From: Acidaminococcus sp.
Lineage (GTDB): Bacteria > Bacillota > Negativicutes > Acidaminococcales > Acidaminococcaceae
Assembly (NCBI GenBank): GCA_022482815.1
Contig: JAKVOM010000001.1
Location: 682,001-746,000 of the forward strand
Length of the DNA: 64,000 bases
Direction of reading: 5' to 3'
The number at the start of each line of letters is the position of its first letter. Positions within the stretch are counted from its first letter, which is position 1. The position numbers and the translations under genes are program-made. This document shows positions 58,035 through 64,000 of the stretch, piece by piece. The notes beneath the pieces were generated by a model, which was given only the letters and a program-made list of their open reading frames with translations, searched no databases and had not been told where the DNA came from.

Positions 58035-58055
58035 AAATGCAAGGCACTTGCATTT
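58035..58055. promoter_or_regulatory. Operator 1 (perfect palindrome) of the znu divergent region
   Basis: A perfect 21-bp palindrome with core TGCAA-GGCAC-TTGCA. It covers the -35 (TTGCAT) of the znuC promoter on minus and abuts the -35 (TTGACG, 58057-58062) of the znuA promoter on plus, so one bound repressor could block both. Confidence 0.85.
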
Positions 58056-58056
58056 G

Positions 58057-58085
58057 TTGACGAGTAAAAGACTTCGTGTTAGAAT
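58057..58085 (+). promoter_or_regulatory. znuA promoter
   Basis: TTGACG (58057-58062), 17-bp spacer, TAGAAT (58080-58085), bracketed by operators 1 and 2. Confidence 0.75.
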
Positions 58086-58095
58086 AGCCTTGCTC

Positions 58096-58112
58096 TTGCA
58101 AATAATTTGCAA
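58096..58112. promoter_or_regulatory. Operator 2 (perfect palindrome) near the znuA transcription start
   Basis: TTGCAAATAATTTGCAA is a perfect palindrome with the same TGCAA-N5-TTGCA core as operator 1, placed just downstream of the znuA -10, where a repressor would block initiation. Confidence 0.85.
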
Positions 58113-58150
58113 TAAAACAATACGGAAAGTTTCACGGTGAGGCTTTAGAT

Positions 58151-59053
58151 ATGAAGAAATTGGCTGCTTTTTTATGTATTTTGTTTGTGCTGCTGGCAGC
58201 AGGGTGTACATCAGAAAAAGAAAAGAAAGTGAATGATGACGGCCGGATGGTCGTTGTTACGAGTTTTAATGCCATGAAAGAGTTGACACAGGCCGTAGGC
58301 GGAGAATATATCCGGGTCGAGACACTCGTGCCGGACGGGACGGGGCCGCATGGATTCCAGCCCACTTCGGATCAGATGAAAATGGTCCACCGGGCGAAGG
58401 TGCTGGTCGTCCATGGCCTCGGCATGGAACCATGGACGCAGGATGTGGTAAAGGCTGCAGACAATCCAGGACTTGTAGTTGTAGAAGCATCTCAGGGAGT
58501 GCACACGATTCCGCTTGTGGATGCGGAAGAAATTAAGGAGCATGGGGCCTATGACCCCCATGCCTGGCTGAGTCTCAAGGCGGCACAGGTTGAGGTAAGT
58601 AACATTGCTTCTGCGCTCATCAAGGCTGATCCCGTCCATAAAGAAATCTACCGGCAGCAGGCGGAAGCCTATAGCCGCAAATTGGAAGCTCTTTATCAGG
58701 AATATAAAAAACGGATGGCGCAGCTGCCCGGCAGGGAATTTGTGACGGGACATGCGGCATTCGGATACCTCTGCAGGGATTTTGATCTTAAGATGAACAG
58801 CATAGAATCTGTTTTTGCTGAGGGAGAACCGAGTGCTAAACAACTGGTCCGGCTGCTGGATTACTGTAAAGCGCATCATATCCGGACAATTTTTACGGAA
58901 AGTGGAGTCAATCCGAAGACATCCCTGACGCTGGCCAGAGAAATCGGTGCTGAAACCGTACCTATCTATACGCTTGAAACAGCGGAAAATGGCAAAGATT
59001 ATCTGACGCGGATGCGGGAAAATCTGGAACAGATTTACGAGCACTTGAAGTAA
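58151..59053 (+). CDS. znuA: Zinc ABC transporter substrate-binding lipoprotein ZnuA-like
   Basis: A 300-residue lipoprotein (lipobox LAAGC) of the cluster A-I metal-binding family. Metal-ligand regions are visible as GPHGFQPT, YDPHAWLS and VTGHAAFGYL, with a later acidic ligand region near ESGVNPKTS. The short His loop seen in some zinc proteins is nearly absent, so manganese remains possible. It is transcribed divergently from znuCB with two shared operators. The terminator just after it is shared with the convergent LysR gene. Confidence 0.9.
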   Translation: MKKLAAFLCILFVLLAAGCTSEKEKKVNDDGRMVVVTSFNAMKELTQAVGGEYIRVETLVPDGTGPHGFQPTSDQMKMVHRAKVLVVHGLGMEPWTQDVVKAADNPGLVVVEASQGVHTIPLVDAEEIKEHGAYDPHAWLSLKAAQVEVSNIASALIKADPVHKEIYRQQAEAYSRKLEALYQEYKKRMAQLPGREFVTGHAAFGYLCRDFDLKMNSIESVFAEGEPSAKQLVRLLDYCKAHHIRTIFTESGVNPKTSLTLAREIGAETVPIYTLETAENGKDYLTRMRENLEQIYEHLK

Positions 59054-59087
59054 GTAAGGAACGTGGCCAGCAACCTGTGACCTGCGT

Positions 59088-59132
59088 AAAAGGACCTGTG
59101 AAAAAATAAATTCATTTTTTCACAGGTCTTTT
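59088..59132. terminator. Bidirectional terminator (GACCTGTGAAA family)
   Basis: AAAAGGACCTGTGAAAAAA pairs with TTTTTTCACAGGTCTTTT and ends znuA and the minus-strand LysR gene. Confidence 0.9.
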
Positions 59133-59134
59133 AA

Positions 59135-59998
59135 TTATTTCTTTAAATATTCATCTACGTACTCAATAAACAGCTGCATTCCTTTGTTGAGCTGATATTG
59201 ACTGCGGTAATACATCCATGCGTCGTACGGTACGGGCTCACCTTTCACTGATTGAATAGGTGTCACACAGAGGTCAGGTACTTCCCTGGCACATATTTCC
59301 GGCAGCAGGGAGAATCCAAGGCCCTGCTGCACCATTTTAATTGCTGAATCCATGGAAGCCGTCTCTATGCGGGTTCTCGGTTTTTCCCGGAATTTTGAAT
59401 ACCCCCAGTTATCCGTAAGGCTCCTGAGTGCCGTATTGCTGATACAGTGGATACACGGAGTCTGCGGCAGTTTGTCCAGGGAAATCGGATCCTTGCTGAA
59501 CAGACACAGATTCGAGGACCATATTTTTCGTTTTTCCTCAGCCCAATTGAAATCGGAGTGAATGATGCAGACATCAAATTTTCCCTTTAGAAAATCTCCA
59601 TAGCAGGTGGATCCGATACCAGATCTTACCGAGACTTCGACACCGGGATTTTCTTTGGTAAAACCACTCAGCAGCTGCGGCAGTTCGTATCTTGTTACAA
59701 ATTCGGAGCAGGCAATTGTAAGGGAACCAAAGGTTTCTCCGACCGGGGAAGAAATCATATTCTTCACTCTGCGGTATCCATCATTGGTTTGATCTATGAA
59801 TCGCATCAGCACTTCTCCCTGTGGGGTAAATACAATCCCTCTGGGCTGCCGGATAAAGAGCTGACAGCCGAATTCGGCCTCCAGACGCTTCAGCCGGTCA
59901 CTGATGGCGGGCTGAGAGATAAACAGGCGTTTTGCAGTATGGGTAATGTTTTTCTCTTTATACAGAGTTTTTAATAGTACAAAATCTTTATCATCCAT
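59135..59998 (-). CDS. LysR-family transcriptional regulator
   Basis: A 287-residue regulator: N-terminal helix-turn-helix with LYKEKNITHTAKRLFISQPAISDRLKRLE, and an effector domain with SLTIACSEFVTRYELPQLL and MVQQGLGFSLLPEIC. The effector domain has five or more cysteines (for example STCYGDF, NLCLF, CIHCISNTA), which may allow redox sensing (inference). No divergent target gene is adjacent: the neighbour upstream on the plus strand is 340 bases away. Confidence 0.86.
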   Translation of the reverse strand: MDDKDFVLLKTLYKEKNITHTAKRLFISQPAISDRLKRLEAEFGCQLFIRQPRGIVFTPQGEVLMRFIDQTNDGYRRVKNMISSPVGETFGSLTIACSEFVTRYELPQLLSGFTKENPGVEVSVRSGIGSTCYGDFLKGKFDVCIIHSDFNWAEEKRKIWSSNLCLFSKDPISLDKLPQTPCIHCISNTALRSLTDNWGYSKFREKPRTRIETASMDSAIKMVQQGLGFSLLPEICAREVPDLCVTPIQSVKGEPVPYDAWMYYRSQYQLNKGMQLFIEYVDEYLKK

Positions 59999-60342
59999 CT
60001 GTTTTATCCCTCTTTCTTATTTAAAGCTGATTTTTCATTATTATATACTAAAAATTATCATTTGAGACGCGTAGATATGTGAAAAAACTGAGACATCAAA
60101 TTTTAAAATGATAAAAGATAAAATTTAATAAAATATTTTAATAATGAGTTCATCCGCTTTTCAATGCGAAGAATAATAGATTAAATTAACAGTTAACTTA
60201 GAACTTAATAAATTTCAGTAATATCTTCAGACTTGTTTAAATATAACTCTTTTCGTTTACAATTTATTCCAAGTTTTTTCATCCAGTCTTCATCTGTGTG
60301 ACTTATGATGTCCCCAACAAAGCAAATAAGGGGGTCATCAAT
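59999..60342. other. AT-rich intergenic region, no gene supported
   Basis: The 340 bases between the LysR gene and the PepSY-like gene are very AT-rich and presumably hold both divergent promoters. I see no clear hexamer pair and no ORF with a ribosome-binding site. Confidence 0.6.
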
Positions 60343-61284
60343 ATGACTGAGATGAACAAATGGGAAACAATTAAAGGAGCAGCTGGAAAAACAGTTCAAT
60401 GGACGCGAAGCGTCATTACTCCTAAAAGAATTAAAAAATGTGTAACTATTTTAGTACTTCTTGCTGTAGTTGGCGGCGTTGGCAGCCTGGGCGCCATGAA
60501 AGTAAAAGCACAGCGCCGCGTCGCTGAAGACACAGCTCGTACGGAAATGCTGCAAAAGGTTGCCGCTCAGCAGAACCGCAGCGTGCTTTCAACGGACGAA
60601 GTAAAAAGACAGGTCGCTGATCTTCTGGGAGCCGATCCGGATACTTTGAATTTTGAACGGATCAGCCTCAGTGATAAGCAAAAGGATTTCGGCAAGGATA
60701 GAAAAAGATTTGAGAAACGTGACAGGGATAAGGAGGACAAGAGAGAAGATAAGAAAGATGATAAGAGAGAGAATCGCAAAGAGCGCCGCTCCGGCGATAA
60801 TGACAGACCCGGGAAAGACAACAGACCGGGTGCACAGCAGCGTGACTTCAACCGCGGTCCTGGAAAGGCAGGTCAAGGGAACCAGTCCGGCCGCGGTCCT
60901 GGGATGGCGGGCCTGGGTATGATGCCTGGCCAGCCTGTACCGAATGCCGCAGCTCCGAATGCCGCAGCTCCGAATGCAGTGGCTCCGAACGCAGCGGCAC
61001 CGCAGCAGCAAGCGCCTGCGGCAGACGGAAGTACAGCACAAAATGCTGAAGTACCGAATGCTGCACTGCAGGCACCAGCTGCACCGCTTCCTCTTATGGG
61101 AAATGTCCCTCAGGGACCTTTTGGAGTGCCGGGACTGCGCAGGAATGGGCAGCAGCCTCTTGTGTACAACGTGTCGGCTGTCAAGGACGGAATGACGTAT
61201 CGTCTTGCTCTTGACGCGGAAACGGGGAAGGTTCTTGGCAGCAAAGTACATCAGACTTCCCTGCTGGAAAGATTCCTCTTTTGA
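60343..61284 (+). CDS. Membrane-anchored protein with charged and PNAAA repeats and a PepSY-like C-terminus
   Basis: A 313-residue protein. A cytoplasmic N-terminus of about 30 residues precedes one membrane segment (CVTILVLLAVVGGVGSLGAM, about 33-52). Next come a helical module (DEVKRQVADLLGADPDTLNFERISL, like a PepSY half), a highly charged segment (about 115-180, rich in KDxREDKK), Gly/Pro-rich sequence, and four tandem Pro-Asn-Ala-(Ala/Val)-Ala units (about 205-224). The C-terminal strand pair LVYNVSAVKDGMTYRLALDAETGKVLG is PepSY-like, so the PepSY domain may be split by the low-complexity insert. ATG 60343 follows AAGGGGGTC. The function is unknown; PepSY domains often inhibit proteases or bind envelope ligands. 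Confidence 0.75.
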   Translation: MTEMNKWETIKGAAGKTVQWTRSVITPKRIKKCVTILVLLAVVGGVGSLGAMKVKAQRRVAEDTARTEMLQKVAAQQNRSVLSTDEVKRQVADLLGADPDTLNFERISLSDKQKDFGKDRKRFEKRDRDKEDKREDKKDDKRENRKERRSGDNDRPGKDNRPGAQQRDFNRGPGKAGQGNQSGRGPGMAGLGMMPGQPVPNAAAPNAAAPNAVAPNAAAPQQQAPAADGSTAQNAEVPNAALQAPAAPLPLMGNVPQGPFGVPGLRRNGQQPLVYNVSAVKDGMTYRLALDAETGKVLGSKVHQTSLLERFLF

Positions 61285-61291
61285 ATAATTG

Positions 61292-61329
61292 AACAAGGGG
61301 TTGCCGCACAGCGCGGCAACCCCTTGTTT
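61292..61329 (+). terminator. Intrinsic terminator (GGGTTGCCGC family)
   Basis: AACAAGGGGTTGCCGC pairs with GCGGCAACCCCTTGTTT. Confidence 0.92.
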
Positions 61330-61622
61330 CGCAGCCGGCAGCCAACGGTTTTTAGAAAGGCTGCGGGTTTTAACAAAACGGAGCGCGAAACACTTTCCAT
61401 CGCTTTGCTTTTATTCTTTCAAGCCGTTTACGGTTTGTTTCCGACGGTGCGACCAGCGGCCTGCGGCCAGCAATCAGCGTCTTTTTACCTGAGCATGCTT
61501 TTGAGGCATACTACAGCATGATAAACAAGTATTGGAATGAAACCGGCTTCTCCTTTATACTTTAATTGTAAGGAAATTACGAATGATAGTACTGCAAGTT
61601 AAGATAAGGAGAGGATTCAGAT

Positions 61623-62393
61623 ATGAAGAAAATCGTTCAAACCGCCGGCCGTGACGCACTGGGTCAATTTGCTCCGCTTTTTGCGGAAGCAAACGATGAT
61701 TTCTTGTTTGGTAAAGTATGGAATGATCCGTCTGTAGATGTAAAGACGCGTTGTCTTCTGACGGTGACGGCTCTTGTAGCTTCTGGAATGACAGACAATT
61801 CTTTGAAGTACCATTTGCAGAATGCTAAAAATCACGGAGTGTCCCGTGAGGAAATTGCAGGTGCATTGACGCATGTAGGTTTCTATGCCGGGTGGCCAAA
61901 GGCCTGGGCAGCTTTTAATATGGCCAAAGAAGTGTGGAAGGACGCAGCACCGCTATCCGCCAAGGATCGCTTCCAGCAGGAAATCATGTTCCCCATCGGG
62001 GCTCCGAACGACGGCTTTGCTCAATATTTTGTCGGCCAAAGTTATCTGGCTCCGGTATCCACGGAACAGGTCAAAATCTTTAATGTGACGTTTGAACCGG
62101 GCTGCCGCAACAACTGGCATGTGCATCATGCCGATAAAGGCGGCGGACAACTGCTGATTTGTGTAGGCGGCAAGGGCATTTACCAGGCCTGGGGTGAAGA
62201 ACCTGTGGTCATGACGCCTGGCACAGTTGTCAATATTCCGGCGAATGTGAAGCATTGGCATGGTGCTGTAAACGATTCCTGGTTTGCACATCTGGCAATG
62301 GATCCTGCCGGTGAAAATACATCCAACGAATGGTTGGAGGCCGTATCCGATGCAGATTATGCTAAAAGCTGTGAGAAGGCTTCCGAAATTTAA
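61623..62393 (+). CDS. Carboxymuconolactone decarboxylase-like domain fused to a cupin
   Basis: A 256-residue cytoplasmic protein. The N-terminal CMD/AhpD-like domain (about 1-110) has DPSVDVKTRCLLTVTALVASGM and the helix AKNHGVSREEIAGALTHVGFYAGWPKAWAAF. It lacks the CxxC of AhpD but keeps the His region. The C-terminal cupin (about 135-235) has metal-binding motifs WHVHHADKGGGQLL and GTVVNIPANVKHWHGA. Such fusions are annotated as gamma-carboxymuconolactone decarboxylase-like; the true reaction is unknown, and a redox or quinone/carbonyl role is often assumed. The 290 bases upstream hold no gene. AAGGAGAGG precedes the ATG. Confidence 0.88.
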   Translation: MKKIVQTAGRDALGQFAPLFAEANDDFLFGKVWNDPSVDVKTRCLLTVTALVASGMTDNSLKYHLQNAKNHGVSREEIAGALTHVGFYAGWPKAWAAFNMAKEVWKDAAPLSAKDRFQQEIMFPIGAPNDGFAQYFVGQSYLAPVSTEQVKIFNVTFEPGCRNNWHVHHADKGGGQLLICVGGKGIYQAWGEEPVVMTPGTVVNIPANVKHWHGAVNDSWFAHLAMDPAGENTSNEWLEAVSDADYAKSCEKASEI

Positions 62394-62442
62394 ATGACTC
62401 TCCTCTGGCATCCCCGGCGGAGAGCGAAAGAAGGTCATCATA

Positions 62443-62505
62443 ATGAAAAAAATTATTCTGTTTCTGTTAGGATTCGGAACAACAGGTGATGATTGGCTCC
62501 GCTAA
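62443..62505 (+). pseudogene. Short ORF, possibly a decayed signal-peptide gene
   Basis: ATG 62443 begins MKKIILFLLGFGTTGDDWLR and stops after 20 codons. A ribosome-binding-like AGAAGGTC precedes it. The start resembles that of the flavodoxin lipoprotein at 62993 (MKKIIGLLAVLF), so it may be a leftover of a duplication. It could also be a leader peptide or chance. Confidence 0.3.
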
Positions 62506-62542
62506 GGGGCAGGGGAAGTCATGCGGCTGGAAAGGAGACTGC

Positions 62543-62980
62543 ATGATGAAGAAAGCGGTAATGGTTCTATTGACTTGTATGCTGATGGTTTCCGGGGGTA
62601 CTGTAAAGGCAGCGGCCGCAGAAGCGGTACCGCAGCAGCGCGAAAAAATTGTACAGACAGCCGGGCGGAAGCAGCTTGGTTCTTTCGCCCCGATTTTTGC
62701 CGAAGCCAATGATGATGTGCTCTTTGGTAAGGTATGGAATGATCCTTCTGTTGATTTGAAGACCAGATGTATCATTACGGTTACATCCCTCGTTTCTATG
62801 GGAGTTACGGACAGTTCTCTGAAATACCATTTGCAAAATGCCAAGAATCACGGCGTAACCCGTGAGGAAATTGCCGGTGTGCTGACACAAGTCGGTTTCT
62901 ATGCCGGCTGGCCGAAAGCATGGGCAGCATTTAACATGGCAAAGGAAGTATGGCCGGAAGAGACTTCCGCAAAAAAATAA
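62543..62980 (+). CDS. Exported CMD/AhpD-like protein
   Basis: A 145-residue protein with a signal peptide (MMKKAVMVLLTCMLMVSGGTVKAAAA) on a CMD domain that is a close paralogue of the N-terminal half of the upstream fusion protein (shared LFGKVWNDPSVD, SLKYHLQNAKNHGV and VGFYAGWPKAWAAFNMAKEVW). The cupin is absent. It therefore places the same fold outside the cytoplasm. ATG 62543 or 62546 follows AAAGGAG; the former is listed. The flavodoxin lipoprotein gene begins 12 bases later. Confidence 0.88.
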   Translation: MMKKAVMVLLTCMLMVSGGTVKAAAAEAVPQQREKIVQTAGRKQLGSFAPIFAEANDDVLFGKVWNDPSVDLKTRCIITVTSLVSMGVTDSSLKYHLQNAKNHGVTREEIAGVLTQVGFYAGWPKAWAAFNMAKEVWPEETSAKK

Positions 62981-62992
62981 AGGAGAAAGATC

Positions 62993-63592
62993 ATGAAAAA
63001 AATAATCGGGTTATTGGCAGTGCTGTTTACAGTGTTTGCTGTGGGCTGCTCCAGTGCCGGCAGCCAGTCAGCTTCCAAGAGCGAACCGGCAAAGGCAGCT
63101 CCGGCTGCTTCTGCTGCTAAGCAGGGTGAAGTGGCCGTTGTCTATTATTCCGCTACAGGTAATACGCGGAAATTAGCGACGACTGCGGCTAAGGCACTTA
63201 AGGCAGATCTTATCGAAATTAAACCGGCCCAGCCATATACGGACGCGGATTTGGATTATAATAATCCTGAGAGCCGTGTATCCAAGGAACATAAAGATGG
63301 CAAAGTCCGTCCGGCCGTAGCTAATCAGGCGGATTTGTCCAAGTATAAGGCCGTTGTGGTAGCTTATCCGATTTGGTGGGGTGAGGCACCGTCCGTAGTT
63401 TATACATTTGTTGAAAATGCAAAGCTGTCCGGGAAGAATGTGGGTGCTATTTGCACTGCATACTCCAGCCAGATTGGCGACAGCGGTGAAAACGTGGCTA
63501 AAGCAGCCGGCGCTAAGTATGTAGGCGGCCAGCGCTTCAGCCCGAATGCTTCTGAGGCAGAAATTCAGAAATTCTTCTCCGGAAAGCTGTAA
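62993..63592 (+). CDS. Flavodoxin-family lipoprotein
   Basis: A 199-residue lipoprotein: lipobox FAVGC, an Ala/Ser/Lys/Pro linker, then a flavodoxin fold (about 45-199) with the FMN phosphate loop YYSATGNTRKLA, AYPIWWGEAPSVVYTFVE (aromatic FMN contact) and AICTAYSSQIGDSGENVA. An exported flavodoxin anchored to a membrane implies electron transfer or quinone reduction outside the cytoplasm (inference); FMN would have to be loaded there. AGGAGAAAG precedes the ATG. It ends the CMD-cupin, CMD, flavodoxin unit. Confidence 0.9.
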   Translation: MKKIIGLLAVLFTVFAVGCSSAGSQSASKSEPAKAAPAASAAKQGEVAVVYYSATGNTRKLATTAAKALKADLIEIKPAQPYTDADLDYNNPESRVSKEHKDGKVRPAVANQADLSKYKAVVVAYPIWWGEAPSVVYTFVENAKLSGKNVGAICTAYSSQIGDSGENVAKAAGAKYVGGQRFSPNASEAEIQKFFSGKL

Positions 63593-63632
63593 GAGAAGTT
63601 TTCGTCGGTTGGCTTCCTATCAGAATGGAGGA

Positions 63633-63677
63633 AGGGACTGTGAACAATGAGCAATCATTATTTCACAGCCCCTTTTT
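63633..63677 (+). terminator. Intrinsic terminator (GGACTGTGAA family)
   Basis: AGGGACTGTGAA pairs with TTCACAGCCCCTTTTT around an ATGAGCAATCAT-type loop. Confidence 0.9.
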
Positions 63678-63711
63678 GTATTGTCACCCGGCAGGCTGAG
63701 GTTCATAAATC

Positions 63712-63805
63712 AAAAGACACTGCGCAGGCAGGTGCTGTACGGGGTACTAGTACAGGCTGCTTTTGCAGTGTCTTTTGTTGTGAATGAAGATAAGACTTCA
63801 TTCAC
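63712..63805. repeat. Two perfect hairpins of unknown role
   Basis: AAAAGACACTGC (63712-63723) pairs with GCAGTGTCTTTT (63765-63776), enclosing CTGTAC/GTACAG. Directly after it, GTGAATGAAG (63780-63789) pairs with CTTCATTCAC (63796-63805). They lie between convergent genes and could be terminators for the minus-strand gene, a small repeat element or a structured RNA. Confidence 0.6.
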
Positions 63806-63935
63806 GCAGAGTAGAGATCCTTCGTGGAAGATGGCTCTTCCACATAGAGGGCGGAATCAATTTTTATGAAGCTCCACTGGACTGCCTGTTGACTTTGAAC
63901 AAGCAGCAGGAAAATCAGGCAATGGGTGGTTCTTC

Positions 63936-64000
63936 TTACTCATTCTTGTCATTATCATGCAGCCAAGGCATCATATCGCGCAGCTTGGCACCGACTTTCT
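63936..64000 (-). CDS. ilvC: Probable ketol-acid reductoisomerase, C-terminal end (partial)
   Basis: Only the last 21 codons are in the window. They read KVGAKLRDMMPWLHDNDKNE and stop. The pattern VGAxLRxMMPWL is the usual C-terminus of class I ketol-acid reductoisomerase, the second enzyme of isoleucine/valine synthesis. The call rests on this short tail alone. Confidence 0.6.
   Translation of the reverse strand, partial: KVGAKLRDMMPWLHDNDKNE

Noticed and set aside
60205-60399. 64-codon open frame on the minus strand
   Set aside because: It lies in an AT-rich promoter region overlapping the start of the PepSY-like gene and has no ribosome-binding site.
60940-61010. CRISPR-like or intergenic tandem repeat
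   Set aside because: The repeat is in frame and codes for the PNAAA units of a protein.
61330-61622. Short overlapping open frames after the PepSY-like gene
   Set aside because: They have no start signals or protein features; the 290 bases appear to be intergenic and include the promoter of the CMD-cupin gene.
63681-63869. 62-codon open frame over the two hairpins
   Set aside because: It is formed by the inverted repeats and lacks a ribosome-binding site.

Overview
This window is from the chromosome of a diderm Firmicute, class Negativicutes, most likely Acidaminococcaceae (an Acidaminococcus-like organism). Four things support this: the 16S rRNA sequence; a type V autotransporter with an outer-membrane barrel, which needs a second membrane; heavy investment in amino-acid uptake together with a V-type ATPase; and a coding composition near 50% GC. 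The genus is my recognition of the 16S sequence and was not confirmed by a search.

Layout. 1-7.1 kb: the 3' part of gyrA, then a dense cluster of DnaA boxes, a YbjN-like gene, a candidate small RNA and a small secreted Gln/Lys/Met/Pro-rich protein that share a Pho-box-like promoter element, an OmpR-type two-component system, and a LysO-type exporter split over two genes. 7.1-14.1 kb: a complete branched-chain amino-acid ABC operon (two tandem binding proteins, livH, livM, livG, livF), followed by a CBS-CBS-ACT protein and a DUF951 protein. 14.2-16.3 kb: a secreted protein, a zinc-ribbon/DUF805 membrane protein and a hotdog thioesterase. 16.3-21.8 kb: one rRNA operon (16S-23S-5S) with no tRNA in the spacer. 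22-25.8 kb: a 1268-residue autotransporter.

26-30.5 kb: a three-gene cluster (LigI-like lactonase/amidohydrolase, 2-hydroxycarboxylate transporter, PrpF-type isomerase) behind tandem palindromic operators, with a convergent LysR regulator; I infer use of a tricarboxylate such as trans-aconitate or citrate. 30.5-35.6 kb: a YitT protein, an EamA permease, and a self-contained ECF transporter (S-A-A'-T) with a TrpP-like S component. 35.9-44.4 kb: a nine-gene V-ATPase operon whose rotor subunit keeps the sodium ligands. 44.6-49.2 kb: two tandem secreted SGNH hydrolases and a MocR regulator that has Arg at the usual PLP-lysine position.

49.3-55.5 kb is an accessory zone: an IS200/IS605 element with intact TnpB but an altered TnpA HUH motif, a secreted hypothetical protein, three copies of a short repeat, a broken ISL3 transposase and an intact IS1182-type transposase. 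55.5-59 kb: a nitroreductase and a zinc-uptake locus (Fur-family regulator, znuB, znuC, and divergent znuA) with two matching palindromic operators. 59-64 kb: a LysR regulator, a PepSY-like membrane protein, a redox-looking cluster (CMD-cupin fusion, exported CMD protein, flavodoxin lipoprotein), two perfect hairpins of unknown role, and the 3' end of a probable ilvC on the minus strand.

Most transcription units end in one of two recurring families of intrinsic terminator, one built on (G)GACTGTGAAA and the other on GGGCTGYCGC. All family and function calls come from reading motifs; no database search was run.
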